In this document: positions 6,635-14,020 of the stretch, in pieces
Layout: the number at the start of each line of letters is the position of its first letter
Position numbering within the stretch: position 1 is the first letter of the stretch
Virus record (IMG/VR): IMGVR_UViG_3300033144_001755
Coordinates: 1-23,252 of that record
Strand: one strand, 5' to 3'
Origin: a virus
Length of the DNA stretch: 23,252 nt
Notes under the pieces: generated by a model
Database searches by the model: none
Told to the model about the DNA's origin: nothing
Seen by the model: only the letters and a program-made list of their open reading frames with translations
Program-made: the position numbers and the translations under genes

Positions 6635-9475
6635 TTATCCTCCTGCCTGGCGAGACTTACTCGCGGTGTCTTTAACGTCAAAACCGTAGGCCAGGATCTT
6701 AACTGGTCCGGTTGCTTTTATGGCGATCCTGGGATCGGTCGTGCTGGACCCGTTGTAAGTGAACGGGAAGAAATCATAATCGGCAGTGCCAGCCACTACC
6801 GCTTTACCGGCTTCGATGGCTGGCATGTTATCCAGGTTATCGAGCGCGGTGCCGATGGTCACGACCCCCTGCACATAATTGCGCATCAATAGGCCGGTGT
6901 TGATGATTCGTTTGCGCTGGCCCAGGACCCCGATGTCTTCGTAGTCGGTCAGCTTGTTCGACAGGTACGTTGCCTCGTATCGGAATCCCACGGTGACATT
7001 GGTGCCAGCTGTAACGCTGGTGATCTGTTGCGCGGCTACCACATAGTCGCCGTCATCCACGCCATCCACCCAGACACCCACGGTGTCGCCGTTGGTGAAC
7101 CCAGCTGTCGCCGGTAACGCGATCGTCGTACCAGGTGAAGTGAAGAACAGGTAGTTGTCGAAGTGCAGGGATTTACTGGCACCCTTGGCCTCACTGAAAG
7201 ACGCGAAGCGCAGGATCTGCGATGTGTCGGTCGAGAGGTAAATCTGATCCTCAACCTCACCAGGCAGTACCGCAGCCGACACCACGTTGACCTGTACGCC
7301 AGCCTCGTCACGAATCGTCATGCGGGACCACCCGAGTATCCCCTCGGGGATGTCGCGTAGCAGGACACGCAGGGTGCCGTCCACCATCACGGCGTAGATC
7401 CTGGTCTCGGGGTTCCGCGCGGCGACGATCTGCAGCACACCGCCGCCATCCATCAGGATGTCCTGGTTGAGCATATTGAAATCCTCGACAGCGTGCTTCT
7501 CGGTGTTCACGCTGAAGTCGATGCCGATGATCTTGTTGGCACCACGCTGCAGGAAGATGACCTCGTTGTCGAGTACGATCGGTTCGATGTCGGCAGTACC
7601 GAGATCCGACCCTGCTTTCAGGTTGGTATTCTCGGGGGTGAGTACCTCGCCGAAAGCGGAGGATCGGATGTCGATCTCTGCGGTCGCTGTACCTGCCACC
7701 AGCCTGGCCGAAGGGGCTAACCAGTGAATCTTCTCGGCAGCGCCAAACCCGATGGTTCGCCTGATCGACGCACTCGCGCCCTCAAGCAGGGTGTCAAAAG
7801 ATTCGTAGAAATCCGACTCCGACCCCCAGACGTTATTGAAGCCAGCAAACCACAACCGGCCTTCGTGAAATGCCACGGCACTCGGCATGGGATTCTTGCC
7901 GCCCCAGGACCCGATGAACCAGTCAGGATATTCGACACTGACCGGCCCGTTGAAGGGAATGAACCACTCGACCTCGACATCGGTGTTGGTGTCGTTCTCG
8001 ACGATGCGCCCCTGGGACTCGAGTGTGCCGTAATCGTAGGAGATCTCCAGGGTGGTGGTGGTCAAGCCGGTGTTGTCGGTGATCGACAGGCGATAGAAGA
8101 TCTCGGCGGCATCGAGTTCGTCATTGTAGACTTCGGTCTGGTCACCACCGGTCAAGACCTTGACGGTTTGCCAGGTGATCTCGTCGAATGATTTCTGCAG
8201 CTCGACCGCGACAAAGGTGCCGGTAGTCGCCGTGATCGCGATGGTGAACTTTCGGGAATCGCCCGTACCGAACACGAACACGCCGCTGGTTGACGTTCCG
8301 TTTGCGGAGCCGGTGACGTTCTGGATCTGGCCATTGACCGCGATCTTCAAGAGCGTGCCGAAGCCGTAGTTCAGGTCGCCGAAGCCGAAGCCTGGTGCAG
8401 ACGCCTCGAAGAACGGACGCGATGGGGCCACGGTCATGTTGCCGTCGATCGATCCCTGGGGTTCCATCGTGACGTTGCTGATATTGAGAAAGTCGTAGGG
8501 TCCAAAGATACTGACGAATCTCTGCACTGAAAAGCTGGTTGCGTTCCACCGCTTCACCTCGAAGGGAATCCAGCCACCGACATCAGTATCGATGTCACGG
8601 CCACCAGCGAAGTACATGACGTCAGCCGACTGGGCTTTGCGCAGTGAGCGCAGGATCTTGAAGCGGTTGGCGGTGTTGCCCAGGATGGGGATTCTAAGAG
8701 CTGTCTCCAGGGGAATGGATGTGTTGACGTCCCCGAGCAACTCGGCTTCAAGCAACCTGGCCTCGCGGATATGGGAGCTTGAGAGAGTGACCGTGAGATC
8801 CGGTGACCCCGCAGTCGGCAGCACCACCTCGATGTGATGGTAGCCCATCTGTAATTGGGCCTCGAACAAGTTCGCGCTGTCCACACCACCGGTGCCGATC
8901 TGGCAAAGAACTTCACCCTTGTCCACGACAAATCTGAAGGCATGGGCCTCACCATTGTCGCTGGCCCCTGCGGTCTGCCAGACCTTGCCCTCGTCGGTGC
9001 CGGTGCCGGTCAGTAGCAATCCGTTGATGGACTGGCTGGCAGTCGCACCACCCACGCTGGCATTGACCCACTCGCCGGTCGGGCCTGCTCCGAACACACC
9101 GAGAAAGTCGCCATCGGCCCAGGTGGACAAGACCGACTGGCGAACAATGAATTGATAGGCGTTGCTGCGAATGAACTGGATCGTCGGCGCACCACCGGCC
9201 ACTGAGAATACCAGCAGGGCAGGATCGTCGATCGAAGTCGGGAACGGGATCAGCAGGGTCTCGTCGTCGATCGTGTTGGAGACATTCAAGGTGAGTGAGT
9301 TCATCCCCTCGGTGCCTGGTCGGAATGACATCGGCCCCAGGCGTTCAGGAGCGAAGTTCTCCATCGACTCGCAGGCGTTGTCTACGCGAGTAACATCCTC
9401 ACGAGCGAAGGCGTCCTTGGAGACTTCTCCACGGTTGAATTTATTGAAGAAGCCACGGCGAATTGCGCTGGCCAT
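6635..9475 (-). CDS. Tail tubular protein B-like (tail nozzle)
   Basis: The N-terminus has the clear signature of T7 gp12-type nozzle proteins: FNRGEVSKDAFAREDVTR (about residues 13-30), CESMENFAPERLGPM and FRPGTEGM (up to 58). Hexamers form the tail nozzle through which DNA leaves. At 946 residues it is larger than T7 gp12 (794). One reason is a beta-sandwich-like insert at about 118-240 (WADGDFLG ... GYHHIEVVLP) that resembles a carbohydrate-binding module. A second beta-rich insert lies at about 385-490. The C-terminal part returns to the family pattern. Start (TAAATG overlap) and stop, which lies next to the next gene's ribosome site, both fit. Confidence 0.88.
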   Translation of the reverse strand: MASAIRRGFFNKFNRGEVSKDAFAREDVTRVDNACESMENFAPERLGPMSFRPGTEGMNSLTLNVSNTIDDETLLIPFPTSIDDPALLVFSVAGGAPTIQFIRSNAYQFIVRQSVLSTWADGDFLGVFGAGPTGEWVNASVGGATASQSINGLLLTGTGTDEGKVWQTAGASDNGEAHAFRFVVDKGEVLCQIGTGGVDSANLFEAQLQMGYHHIEVVLPTAGSPDLTVTLSSSHIREARLLEAELLGDVNTSIPLETALRIPILGNTANRFKILRSLRKAQSADVMYFAGGRDIDTDVGGWIPFEVKRWNATSFSVQRFVSIFGPYDFLNISNVTMEPQGSIDGNMTVAPSRPFFEASAPGFGFGDLNYGFGTLLKIAVNGQIQNVTGSANGTSTSGVFVFGTGDSRKFTIAITATTGTFVAVELQKSFDEITWQTVKVLTGGDQTEVYNDELDAAEIFYRLSITDNTGLTTTTLEISYDYGTLESQGRIVENDTNTDVEVEWFIPFNGPVSVEYPDWFIGSWGGKNPMPSAVAFHEGRLWFAGFNNVWGSESDFYESFDTLLEGASASIRRTIGFGAAEKIHWLAPSARLVAGTATAEIDIRSSAFGEVLTPENTNLKAGSDLGTADIEPIVLDNEVIFLQRGANKIIGIDFSVNTEKHAVEDFNMLNQDILMDGGGVLQIVAARNPETRIYAVMVDGTLRVLLRDIPEGILGWSRMTIRDEAGVQVNVVSAAVLPGEVEDQIYLSTDTSQILRFASFSEAKGASKSLHFDNYLFFTSPGTTIALPATAGFTNGDTVGVWVDGVDDGDYVVAAQQITSVTAGTNVTVGFRYEATYLSNKLTDYEDIGVLGQRKRIINTGLLMRNYVQGVVTIGTALDNLDNMPAIEAGKAVVAGTADYDFFPFTYNGSSTTDPRIAIKATGPVKILAYGFDVKDTASKSRQAGG

Positions 9476-10687
9476 TTATGGTCGATCTCGATTCATGTTC
9501 CCGCGATAGAGGCGGGAGCGCGACCACTTGCCCATTGCCAGGGTCTTCGGTGGCCCGTTGATGGCGCTGGTGCTGAACGCTTCCTTGCGCCGTTGGGTGT
9601 ACTGGGCGACAGCCAGCTTCTTGTTGCCCTGGGGGATGTTCGCATCGACGGCCATCCTGGCAGCGACCAGGCGCTTGAAATAGTCAGGCCACTGGGTGTA
9701 GTTGGTTAAGAAATTCTTCGACACATATTCGATGTAAATGATCTGGTAGCTGGAGAAGATCTGCCGAGCGCCGACACCGGTATCCATCTGGTCGATGTAG
9801 TCACGGATCGGAGTACGCATCAGCTCGTCCTGGTAGACACCATTGAGCCGGTGCATGTCAGCCGGTAGTGCGCAGACAAACTCGTAGCCCCAGGTCGGGT
9901 TGATCGACGGATCAGCGAACAGCTGGTCCGACTGCAGACCGAAGCTCCAGGAAGTGTCTTCGAGAACAGATCCAACCAGGCCGTTGTCCAGCGCAATCGA
10001 GATCCGGTTCTTGGCCAGGCTGTCGTCGGTGTTGCTGACGATCGGGGCCAGCTCCAGGATCTGCAGGCAGTCGTTGTAGATGGCACGCAGGGTGTCGGTC
10101 AGGACGTCTGGTGCGAAGCCCCTGGCGGTCGGCTGGTTGCTGATCTCGATCTCGCGCGATGCCTCGATGCGCTGCTCTAACTTGGTCTGGATCTCTTCTT
10201 CGGAATCAGGATCGTACTTCCAGGCCAGCTCTCTCGCGAAGTAGGCCGAGACCACTCGCCCGAACGAGAAGGGCATGTTCGGCAGCTGACCGGCAGTGTG
10301 CAGTTTCACATAGCGGACAAACGGAGTATCGAAATCCATCAGCAGGTTCGACCCTTCACGGATGAATCGGGTAATGGGGGACTCCTCGCGACCGTCCTGG
10401 TAGACGGCAGGCTTGCCATCCATCTCGTCGAACACGGCGATGAAGTCGGCTTCCAGTGGCACCTCGAAGGCGAACGTACTATCGCCAGCCGGTGGCGCAC
10501 CGGTGAGCTGCGTCATCACAGTGGCGTATCGGGGTTTGACGATTTCGAGACAGTAGTCCACTCCCCCGTTGTCGTACAGGGAGTCGAGGTCGTATCGTGG
10601 CTCTCGATCCTCAGTGTCCGATGCCAGACGCCTCTCGCCGAGTAGTTGCAGCGTGTCGTTATACAACGACAGTTTTGTAACAGCCAT
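9476..10687 (-). CDS. Tail tubular protein A-like, two tandem domains
   Basis: This is the gatekeeper/adaptor of short tails (T7 gp11 type), which forms a ring below the portal. The family unit is about 190-200 residues, but this protein has 403 and contains the unit twice. Residues 9-61 (YNDTLQLLG..., ending VMTQL) align without gaps to residues 209-261 (YNDCLQILE..., ending QSDQL). Each copy continues with a pleated beta part and a helix-rich end (VSAYFARELAWKYD in copy one, LVAARMAVDANI in copy two). It lies between the adaptor-like gene and tubular protein B, where the family belongs. Ribosome sites GAGG/AAGG precede the ATG. The duplication is unusual in length but clean. Confidence 0.87.
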   Translation of the reverse strand: MAVTKLSLYNDTLQLLGERRLASDTEDREPRYDLDSLYDNGGVDYCLEIVKPRYATVMTQLTGAPPAGDSTFAFEVPLEADFIAVFDEMDGKPAVYQDGREESPITRFIREGSNLLMDFDTPFVRYVKLHTAGQLPNMPFSFGRVVSAYFARELAWKYDPDSEEEIQTKLEQRIEASREIEISNQPTARGFAPDVLTDTLRAIYNDCLQILELAPIVSNTDDSLAKNRISIALDNGLVGSVLEDTSWSFGLQSDQLFADPSINPTWGYEFVCALPADMHRLNGVYQDELMRTPIRDYIDQMDTGVGARQIFSSYQIIYIEYVSKNFLTNYTQWPDYFKRLVAARMAVDANIPQGNKKLAVAQYTQRRKEAFSTSAINGPPKTLAMGKWSRSRLYRGNMNRDRP

Positions 10688-10703
10688 ACCTTACCTCATA
10701 AAG

Positions 10704-11234
10704 TTAACCCGTCATTTGCTGGACTTGAATATGCTCGGTAACATATTTCATGGCCTGCAGCTGGGTCTGGAAATTCTCCTTCAGTACCTGCTTGGTCTCC
10801 CTGTTGATCACGCAGAACTTTCGGATCAAACCGAAGTGCTTGATCAGGTAGCCGTTGATCTCGATCTCTTTCGCAATCATCTGCTCCTGGAGCTGGATGA
10901 TGTCGTTGATCTGGACCTGGACTTCCATTGTCTGGCTGCGGCGAATGTACCCGACTGCCACCCATGATCCATCTTCCGAAGTGATGCGGATCGAATCCAT
11001 GTCCTTGAATTTCGGAGCCATGAAGGTCCAGAACTTCGGAGTCTCCAGGTGTTCCTGGGTGTAATGTGCGGGTGCGAAGCAGGCCCAGTTCTGGTGCATC
11101 TGGTCGGCTAACTTCACATCGCCTGGTTTGATTGGGTTGACCGTCACCACTTCAGGGTGTGGGGTCAAAGTTACTGCTGGTGGTGCTGGCTTTTTAGGTG
11201 CGGTCTTCGCCGCTGCTTTTTTAGCTGTTGCCAT
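10704..11234 (-). CDS. Conserved phage protein between capsid and tail genes
   Basis: The 176-residue protein starts with a low-complexity Ala/Lys/Pro arm (ATAKKAAAKTAPKKPAPP, residues 2-19). A folded part follows, with FWTFMAPKFKDMDSIRITSEDGSWVAV (about 81-107) and a late GLIRKFCVINRETKQVLKENFQT module (about 138-160). The two modules resemble proteins I know from this position in podoviruses, with a beta-barrel-like 'DsIrv..eDGsW' part and a 'kwcVir..tg.vl..gf.t...A' part. They have no assigned function; a head-tail adaptor role is plausible. The ATG after GGAGAA is preferred to an earlier start inside the terminators. Its message must read through, or start within, the terminator pair. Confidence 0.7.
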   Translation of the reverse strand: MATAKKAAAKTAPKKPAPPAVTLTPHPEVVTVNPIKPGDVKLADQMHQNWACFAPAHYTQEHLETPKFWTFMAPKFKDMDSIRITSEDGSWVAVGYIRRSQTMEVQVQINDIIQLQEQMIAKEIEINGYLIKHFGLIRKFCVINRETKQVLKENFQTQLQAMKYVTEHIQVQQMTG

Positions 11235-11251
11235 TACTGGTTCTCCAATGT

Positions 11252-11277
11252 AAAAAGGGCCAGTGATCAAGCTGGCC
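11252..11277 (-). terminator. Second, tandem intrinsic terminator
   Basis: Directly after the T-run of the first terminator, a six-base stem (GGCCAG / CTGGCC) around an eight-base loop containing TGATCA is followed by CTTTTT on the minus strand. Its T-run ends 17 bases before the next ATG, so the two form a back-to-back pair. Confidence 0.75.
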
Positions 11278-11313
11278 AAAAATGGCCGGTCCCTCTGGAG
11301 AGAAGGACCGGCC
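11278..11313 (-). terminator. Strong intrinsic terminator after capsid operon
   Basis: On the minus strand a perfect nine-base stem (GGCCGGTCC / GGACCGGCC) with a 12-base loop is followed by ATTTTT. It starts 14 bases after the small head protein's stop. The stem is long and GC-rich, so it should act efficiently. Confidence 0.88.
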
Positions 11314-11327
11314 CCCAGTTGCTGCTG

Positions 11328-11567
11328 TTAGACCAGTGTTACGAGGCCAGCTGCTGTCACAACCGTGACTTTCGTCAGGTTGCTTGTCAGTCCAGCGACG
11401 AGTACAAGGTCATTTACCTTCATACCCTTATCAAGACCGTCACTGATGTAACCGGCGGCGATGATAGTGGCAAGCGCAGTGGCAGGCTCGACGTAGGCCC
11501 ACAAGGAGCCTCCAGCGTGACCGACATTGGCTTGAAGGAGGTTAAGATCTGCTGTTGCGTAAGCCAT
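11328..11567 (-). CDS. Small head protein next to capsid gene (possible decoration protein)
   Basis: This 79-residue protein is probably all beta: a GGSLWAYVEPATALATIIAAGYI core, a KGMKVNDLVLVAG strand pair and a Val/Thr-rich end. That arrangement, with 'slwaY', 'GYi' and 'm..nDlvlv', is seen in small proteins encoded right after the capsid gene in many podoviruses and siphoviruses. They are thought to decorate or stabilise the head. It has one of the best ribosome sites in the window (AGGAGGG), in line with high copy number. The frame is open further into the capsid gene, but the ATG at 11567 is clearly favoured. Two terminators follow it. Confidence 0.75.
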   Translation of the reverse strand: MAYATADLNLLQANVGHAGGSLWAYVEPATALATIIAAGYISDGLDKGMKVNDLVLVAGLTSNLTKVTVVTAAGLVTLV

Positions 11568-11580
11568 GATTACCCTCCTA

Positions 11581-12423
11581 TTAGGTAGTGTTGACAGGGA
11601 AAGCAGCAGTGTCATTGTGGGTCATCTTGACCACGCCAATGTCTTGCAATAACTTGCTTCCCATGAAGGTTGTACACCGCGCCCACGACTTGTCGTTCTT
11701 CCTGTCGTAGCCCACTTCGGTACGGATGTTTTCAATATCACACGCATGGCCAATGGCCGCTTTCGCGTGCATGAAACAATCCGCAGTAGCGGTGCCAGTT
11801 CCTGGAAGTCCTGCGTCCACGATCCAGTTGACGCCGTACCAGTTGAAGGCACGAGATTTACTTACATTCTCGAAGCCCTTCAGGTTAACGAAGTCGCTTG
11901 AAGTGAACTGCTGGAAGCCCATGAGCTGGCCACAGAAGGCTGGGGTTACGATCGCGTAAGGCTCTTCATCCAACGCGAAGTTATTCGCGAGGGTCGTCCG
12001 AGCAGTCGAGACCAATGCTACGGTAGCAGCTGCTGCGCCACCCCAGGTCTGTGTTGCAGTGTTGAGTTCGGTGTAGATGTCATCATCGATCTTCCGATTG
12101 ATAACCTTCATCGAGGTCTCTTGCATAATCCGACGACCATCACCCTGGGACGCATAGATGTTGAATCTCGTGCGTTCCGGTACATCATGCCACTCCTGCA
12201 AGAGGGCAGTGAATTGGTTCAGGTTGTCGGGGCGAGTTGGAATGTCACCATTCACGCCACGAGTTGTTGCGGTCGCTCCACCAGAATCAGCAACCAAAAA
12301 TGTGGCTTCGTTGCCATTAATTTCAGTCTCGATTGTAGTGGTGCGTCGAGCCAGGCTTTGTGCCTTCTCGAAACCCATGACGACTTCCTGGCGAAACATT
12401 TCTTGAAAGGCTGTATCAGCCAT
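11581..12423 (-). CDS. Major capsid protein
   Basis: The 280-residue protein starts MADTAFQEMFRQEV and shows the pattern of short podovirus capsid proteins. It has an N-terminal helix, then an ATFLVADSGGATATTRG region probably forming the extended E-loop, and alternating strands and helices with a late strand-rich part (about residues 195-270, GVNWIVDAGLPGTG). It would assemble an icosahedral shell with an HK97-like fold, although the fold is inferred from context and not visible directly. It follows the scaffold gene, precedes a small head protein, and has a GGAG ribosome site. Flanking terminators on both sides suggest its own high-level transcript. Confidence 0.85.
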   Translation of the reverse strand: MADTAFQEMFRQEVVMGFEKAQSLARRTTTIETEINGNEATFLVADSGGATATTRGVNGDIPTRPDNLNQFTALLQEWHDVPERTRFNIYASQGDGRRIMQETSMKVINRKIDDDIYTELNTATQTWGGAAAATVALVSTARTTLANNFALDEEPYAIVTPAFCGQLMGFQQFTSSDFVNLKGFENVSKSRAFNWYGVNWIVDAGLPGTGTATADCFMHAKAAIGHACDIENIRTEVGYDRKNDKSWARCTTFMGSKLLQDIGVVKMTHNDTAAFPVNTT

Positions 12424-12555
12424 AGATTGCTCCGGTTAAGTTAGTAGTCAGTTAACCGCTTCGTCGGAGTAGGCTTTAGTGTCAGGTCTGCCAGGTAGGC
12501 CGTGGTGTTCGGGGCTGGCTCGTTGAGGTCAAGGGTCTTTCTCAGCGTCCAGGGA

Positions 12556-12585
12556 ATGATAGATCACGGTGGCCGAATAATTCAA
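12556..12585 (-). promoter_or_regulatory. Possible sigma-70-like promoter for capsid operon
   Basis: On the minus strand TTGAAT and TATCAT are spaced by 18 bases, between the terminator and the capsid gene. The -10 box differs from consensus at one position, the -35 at two. A start of transcription about 125 bases before the capsid ATG would follow. The match is modest and rests partly on position. Confidence 0.35.
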
Positions 12586-12655
12586 GACCCCAGCAAACAG
12601 AAAAATATAGGGTCGTCGTTTCTTCGAGAGGTGGTTCTGGGCCTGGACGGCAGGC

Positions 12656-12682
12656 AAAAAAAACCCTGGTAATAAGCCAGGG
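12656..12682 (-). terminator. Intrinsic terminator after scaffold gene
   Basis: Read on the minus strand, a CCCTGG / CCAGGG stem with a seven-base loop is followed at once by eight T residues. It lies 60 bases after the scaffold stop and about 230 bases before the capsid ATG. The stem is only six GC-rich pairs, so termination may be partial. Confidence 0.75.
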
Positions 12683-12698
12683 TCAAATACACACAAGA

Positions 12699-12735
12699 AT
12701 CCCGCCTGGCTACTGTGAAAAAAACCGAGCGGGAT
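12699..12735. repeat. Inverted repeat downstream of scaffold gene
   Basis: A 7-base arm (ATCCCGC on the plus strand) pairs with GCGGGAT across a 23-base loop. It lies just after the scaffold stop. The loop is too long, and no T-run follows at the right place on the minus strand, for a classical terminator. It may help protect the 3' end of the message or be chance. Confidence 0.35.
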
Positions 12736-12742
12736 CTCTATC

Positions 12743-13666
12743 TTACTGGCTTCCCTCGTACTTGTCACGCATCTCCAGCGCACGCTGGTACAGCTCCTGG
12801 GCCTTGACGTCCTTGAACCAGGCTGGGCGATCCTCACCCATCCGCTTCTCAGACTCCGTGATAACAGTGAGCGCATCCTTCAGCGTACTCTCGGTTGCGC
12901 CTGGTAGCGGAGCCATCGGCGAGATCTCGCGGTCCATATTCACCAGCCAGGACATGAACGATGGGCTGTTGGTGAGCGCGGTGCCGTCTTCCATCTTGGC
13001 TCCCTTGATGAAGTCTCGATCGGCCTCGGGTAATAGATTGAACCGGTTGGTCGCGCGGTTCATGTTGGTCTCGTAGTCACCCTTCCAGGTCTCCTTCATG
13101 ACCCTGGTGAACTCCTGCTTGTCGAGGCCGTCTTGCTGCTGGACGTCCTCCATCAACTTGTCGCGAGATCCGAAGTAGGCGTCGATCAATCCGTTGAGAT
13201 CCTCGCCCCTGATGTTGTGTTCGTGGGCGTACTCCATCACTGGTGCCAGCATCTCAAGGTCCATCTCGGTGGCTTGGCCGGTGATCTCGTACTTGCCGTC
13301 TAACGGTATCCCGTTCGCCTCGCGGTACGCCGTGACCTGGTCGTCGGTTGCGCCCTCTGGGAGACCGTGTTGGATCTCGCCTGCCCTGAGTTTTTCGTGG
13401 GCCTGGACCGCGCCTTTAACGAATGACTCCTCGTCGTTGAAGCGACCGAGGATTGGAGTGTAGTCTTCGCCTTCGGCTGCGTACCCGCCCATGCGCTCTC
13501 GCCACTCTGCCTGGGGTTCACCTGGTGGGTCTGCTGGCGGGTCTGCCGGTGGATCGGCGGGTGGGTCACCTGGCGGCGGGTCGCCTGGGCCTGGGTCTGC
13601 TGGTGGGTCACCTGGATTGGCATGGCGGTACTTGGCTCCGGTTATGTCTTCATGGTTTCTTATCAC
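12743..13666 (-). CDS. Scaffolding protein
   Basis: The protein has the features of a phage scaffold: hydrophilic, strongly helical, acidic, no cysteines, and placed directly before the capsid gene. It would fill the procapsid, guide capsid assembly through its C-terminal helix, and leave before DNA enters. Residues 18-51 are an unusual Pro-Asp-Ala low-complexity linker of PPADP-like units. After that come GRFNDEESFVKGAVQAHEKLR and the folded part. The chosen GTG has AGAGGT about eight bases upstream and overlaps the previous gene by 17 bases. An intrinsic terminator lies about 60 bases after the stop, so the message for early head genes probably ends there in part. Confidence 0.82.
   Translation of the reverse strand: MIRNHEDITGAKYRHANPGDPPADPGPGDPPPGDPPADPPADPPADPPGEPQAEWRERMGGYAAEGEDYTPILGRFNDEESFVKGAVQAHEKLRAGEIQHGLPEGATDDQVTAYREANGIPLDGKYEITGQATEMDLEMLAPVMEYAHEHNIRGEDLNGLIDAYFGSRDKLMEDVQQQDGLDKQEFTRVMKETWKGDYETNMNRATNRFNLLPEADRDFIKGAKMEDGTALTNSPSFMSWLVNMDREISPMAPLPGATESTLKDALTVITESEKRMGEDRPAWFKDVKAQELYQRALEMRDKYEGSQ
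13514..13615 (-). repeat. Pro-Asp coding minisatellite in scaffold gene
   Basis: About 100 bases consist of short, imperfect GC-rich units of 9 and 12 bases that encode PPADP, GDPP and similar units in the scaffold N-terminus. On the minus strand they read like CCACCCGCCGATCC with variation. The units stay in frame, so the length could vary by slippage without breaking the protein. Confidence 0.7.
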
Positions 13667-13946
13667 TGGGGTCTACCTCTTTTTTTGTCAACATGTCGAA
13701 TGGCTTCTCGATCACATCCATGAGCGATTGGCCAACATAGAATCTTCCGGTCAGGAAACTGGTCTCGTCGGGTTCGCCTGGCTGGTAGGGTGTCTGCTTT
13801 ATCTGAGCGAACACGGTTATGACCAGGTTCAACGCTGTGCGTTGCTGGTCTGGATTTGCCTCACCGGCCCAGCAGGACTTGATCGCATGGACCTCTTCCT
13901 TACTGAGCTGGCGGTGCTTTAATACTTCACGCCGCCTGGTGGCCAT
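13650..13946 (-). CDS. Bbp19-like phage protein
   Basis: This 98-residue protein resembles the Bbp19 family (named after Bordetella phage BPP-1), found beside the portal and scaffold genes of podoviruses. Visible hallmarks are an N-terminal helical part containing SCWAGEANPDQQRTALNLVI (about residues 25-44). The conserved second half reads PGEPDETSFLTGRFYVGQSLMDVI (about 57-79), where the F-x-G-R element is typical. The exact role is not known; position suggests a minor head or assembly function. The 3' end overlaps the scaffold gene's GTG start by 17 bases. Confidence 0.72.
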   Translation of the reverse strand: MATRRREVLKHRQLSKEEVHAIKSCWAGEANPDQQRTALNLVITVFAQIKQTPYQPGEPDETSFLTGRFYVGQSLMDVIEKPFDMLTKKEVDPSDKKP

Positions 13947-14020
13947 CAGTACCCTGGTCTGGGTTTCTTCGGCCTGGGCTTTGGCGGGTTTCTACCTTTC
14001 TTTCTGGGATACGGGGTCAT
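13946..14020 (-). CDS. 24-residue Pro/Lys/Arg-rich micropeptide
   Basis: A 25-codon frame exactly bridges the portal and Bbp19-like genes. Its ATG overlaps the portal stop (ATGA), with GAGG seven bases before it, and its TGA overlaps the next ATG (TGATG). The product, starting MTPYPRKKGRNPPKPRPK, is almost all Pro, Lys, Arg and Gly. It is the tightest possible coupling on both sides, which is why I list it despite its size. It may be a basic virion peptide, or the translation itself may serve to carry ribosomes from portal to the next gene. The coding call is moderate. Confidence 0.45.
   Translation of the reverse strand: MTPYPRKKGRNPPKPRPKKPRPGY

Larger units (their letters stand above)
12424..12742. 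other. Long intergenic region between scaffold and capsid genes
   Basis: This is the longest stretch without a gene (319 bases) in an otherwise gapless window. On the minus strand it holds, in order, an inverted repeat, an intrinsic terminator, an AT-rich patch, a possible sigma-70-like promoter and the capsid ribosome site (GGAG, seven bases before ATG). A short frame without an ATG ends just before the capsid gene; I do not call it. The region looks regulatory: end of the scaffold message and start of a capsid message. Confidence 0.7.

Noticed and set aside
12699-12735. Inverted repeat near the scaffold stop considered as a first terminator of a tandem pair
   Set aside because: The loop is 23 bases and the T-run lies inside the loop, not after the stem; the downstream hairpin fits much better.
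12529-12876. Minus-strand open frame of about 115 codons crossing the scaffold end into the intergenic region
   Set aside because: It starts inside the scaffold gene in another frame and runs through the inverted repeat and the terminator, with low-complexity product and no good start.
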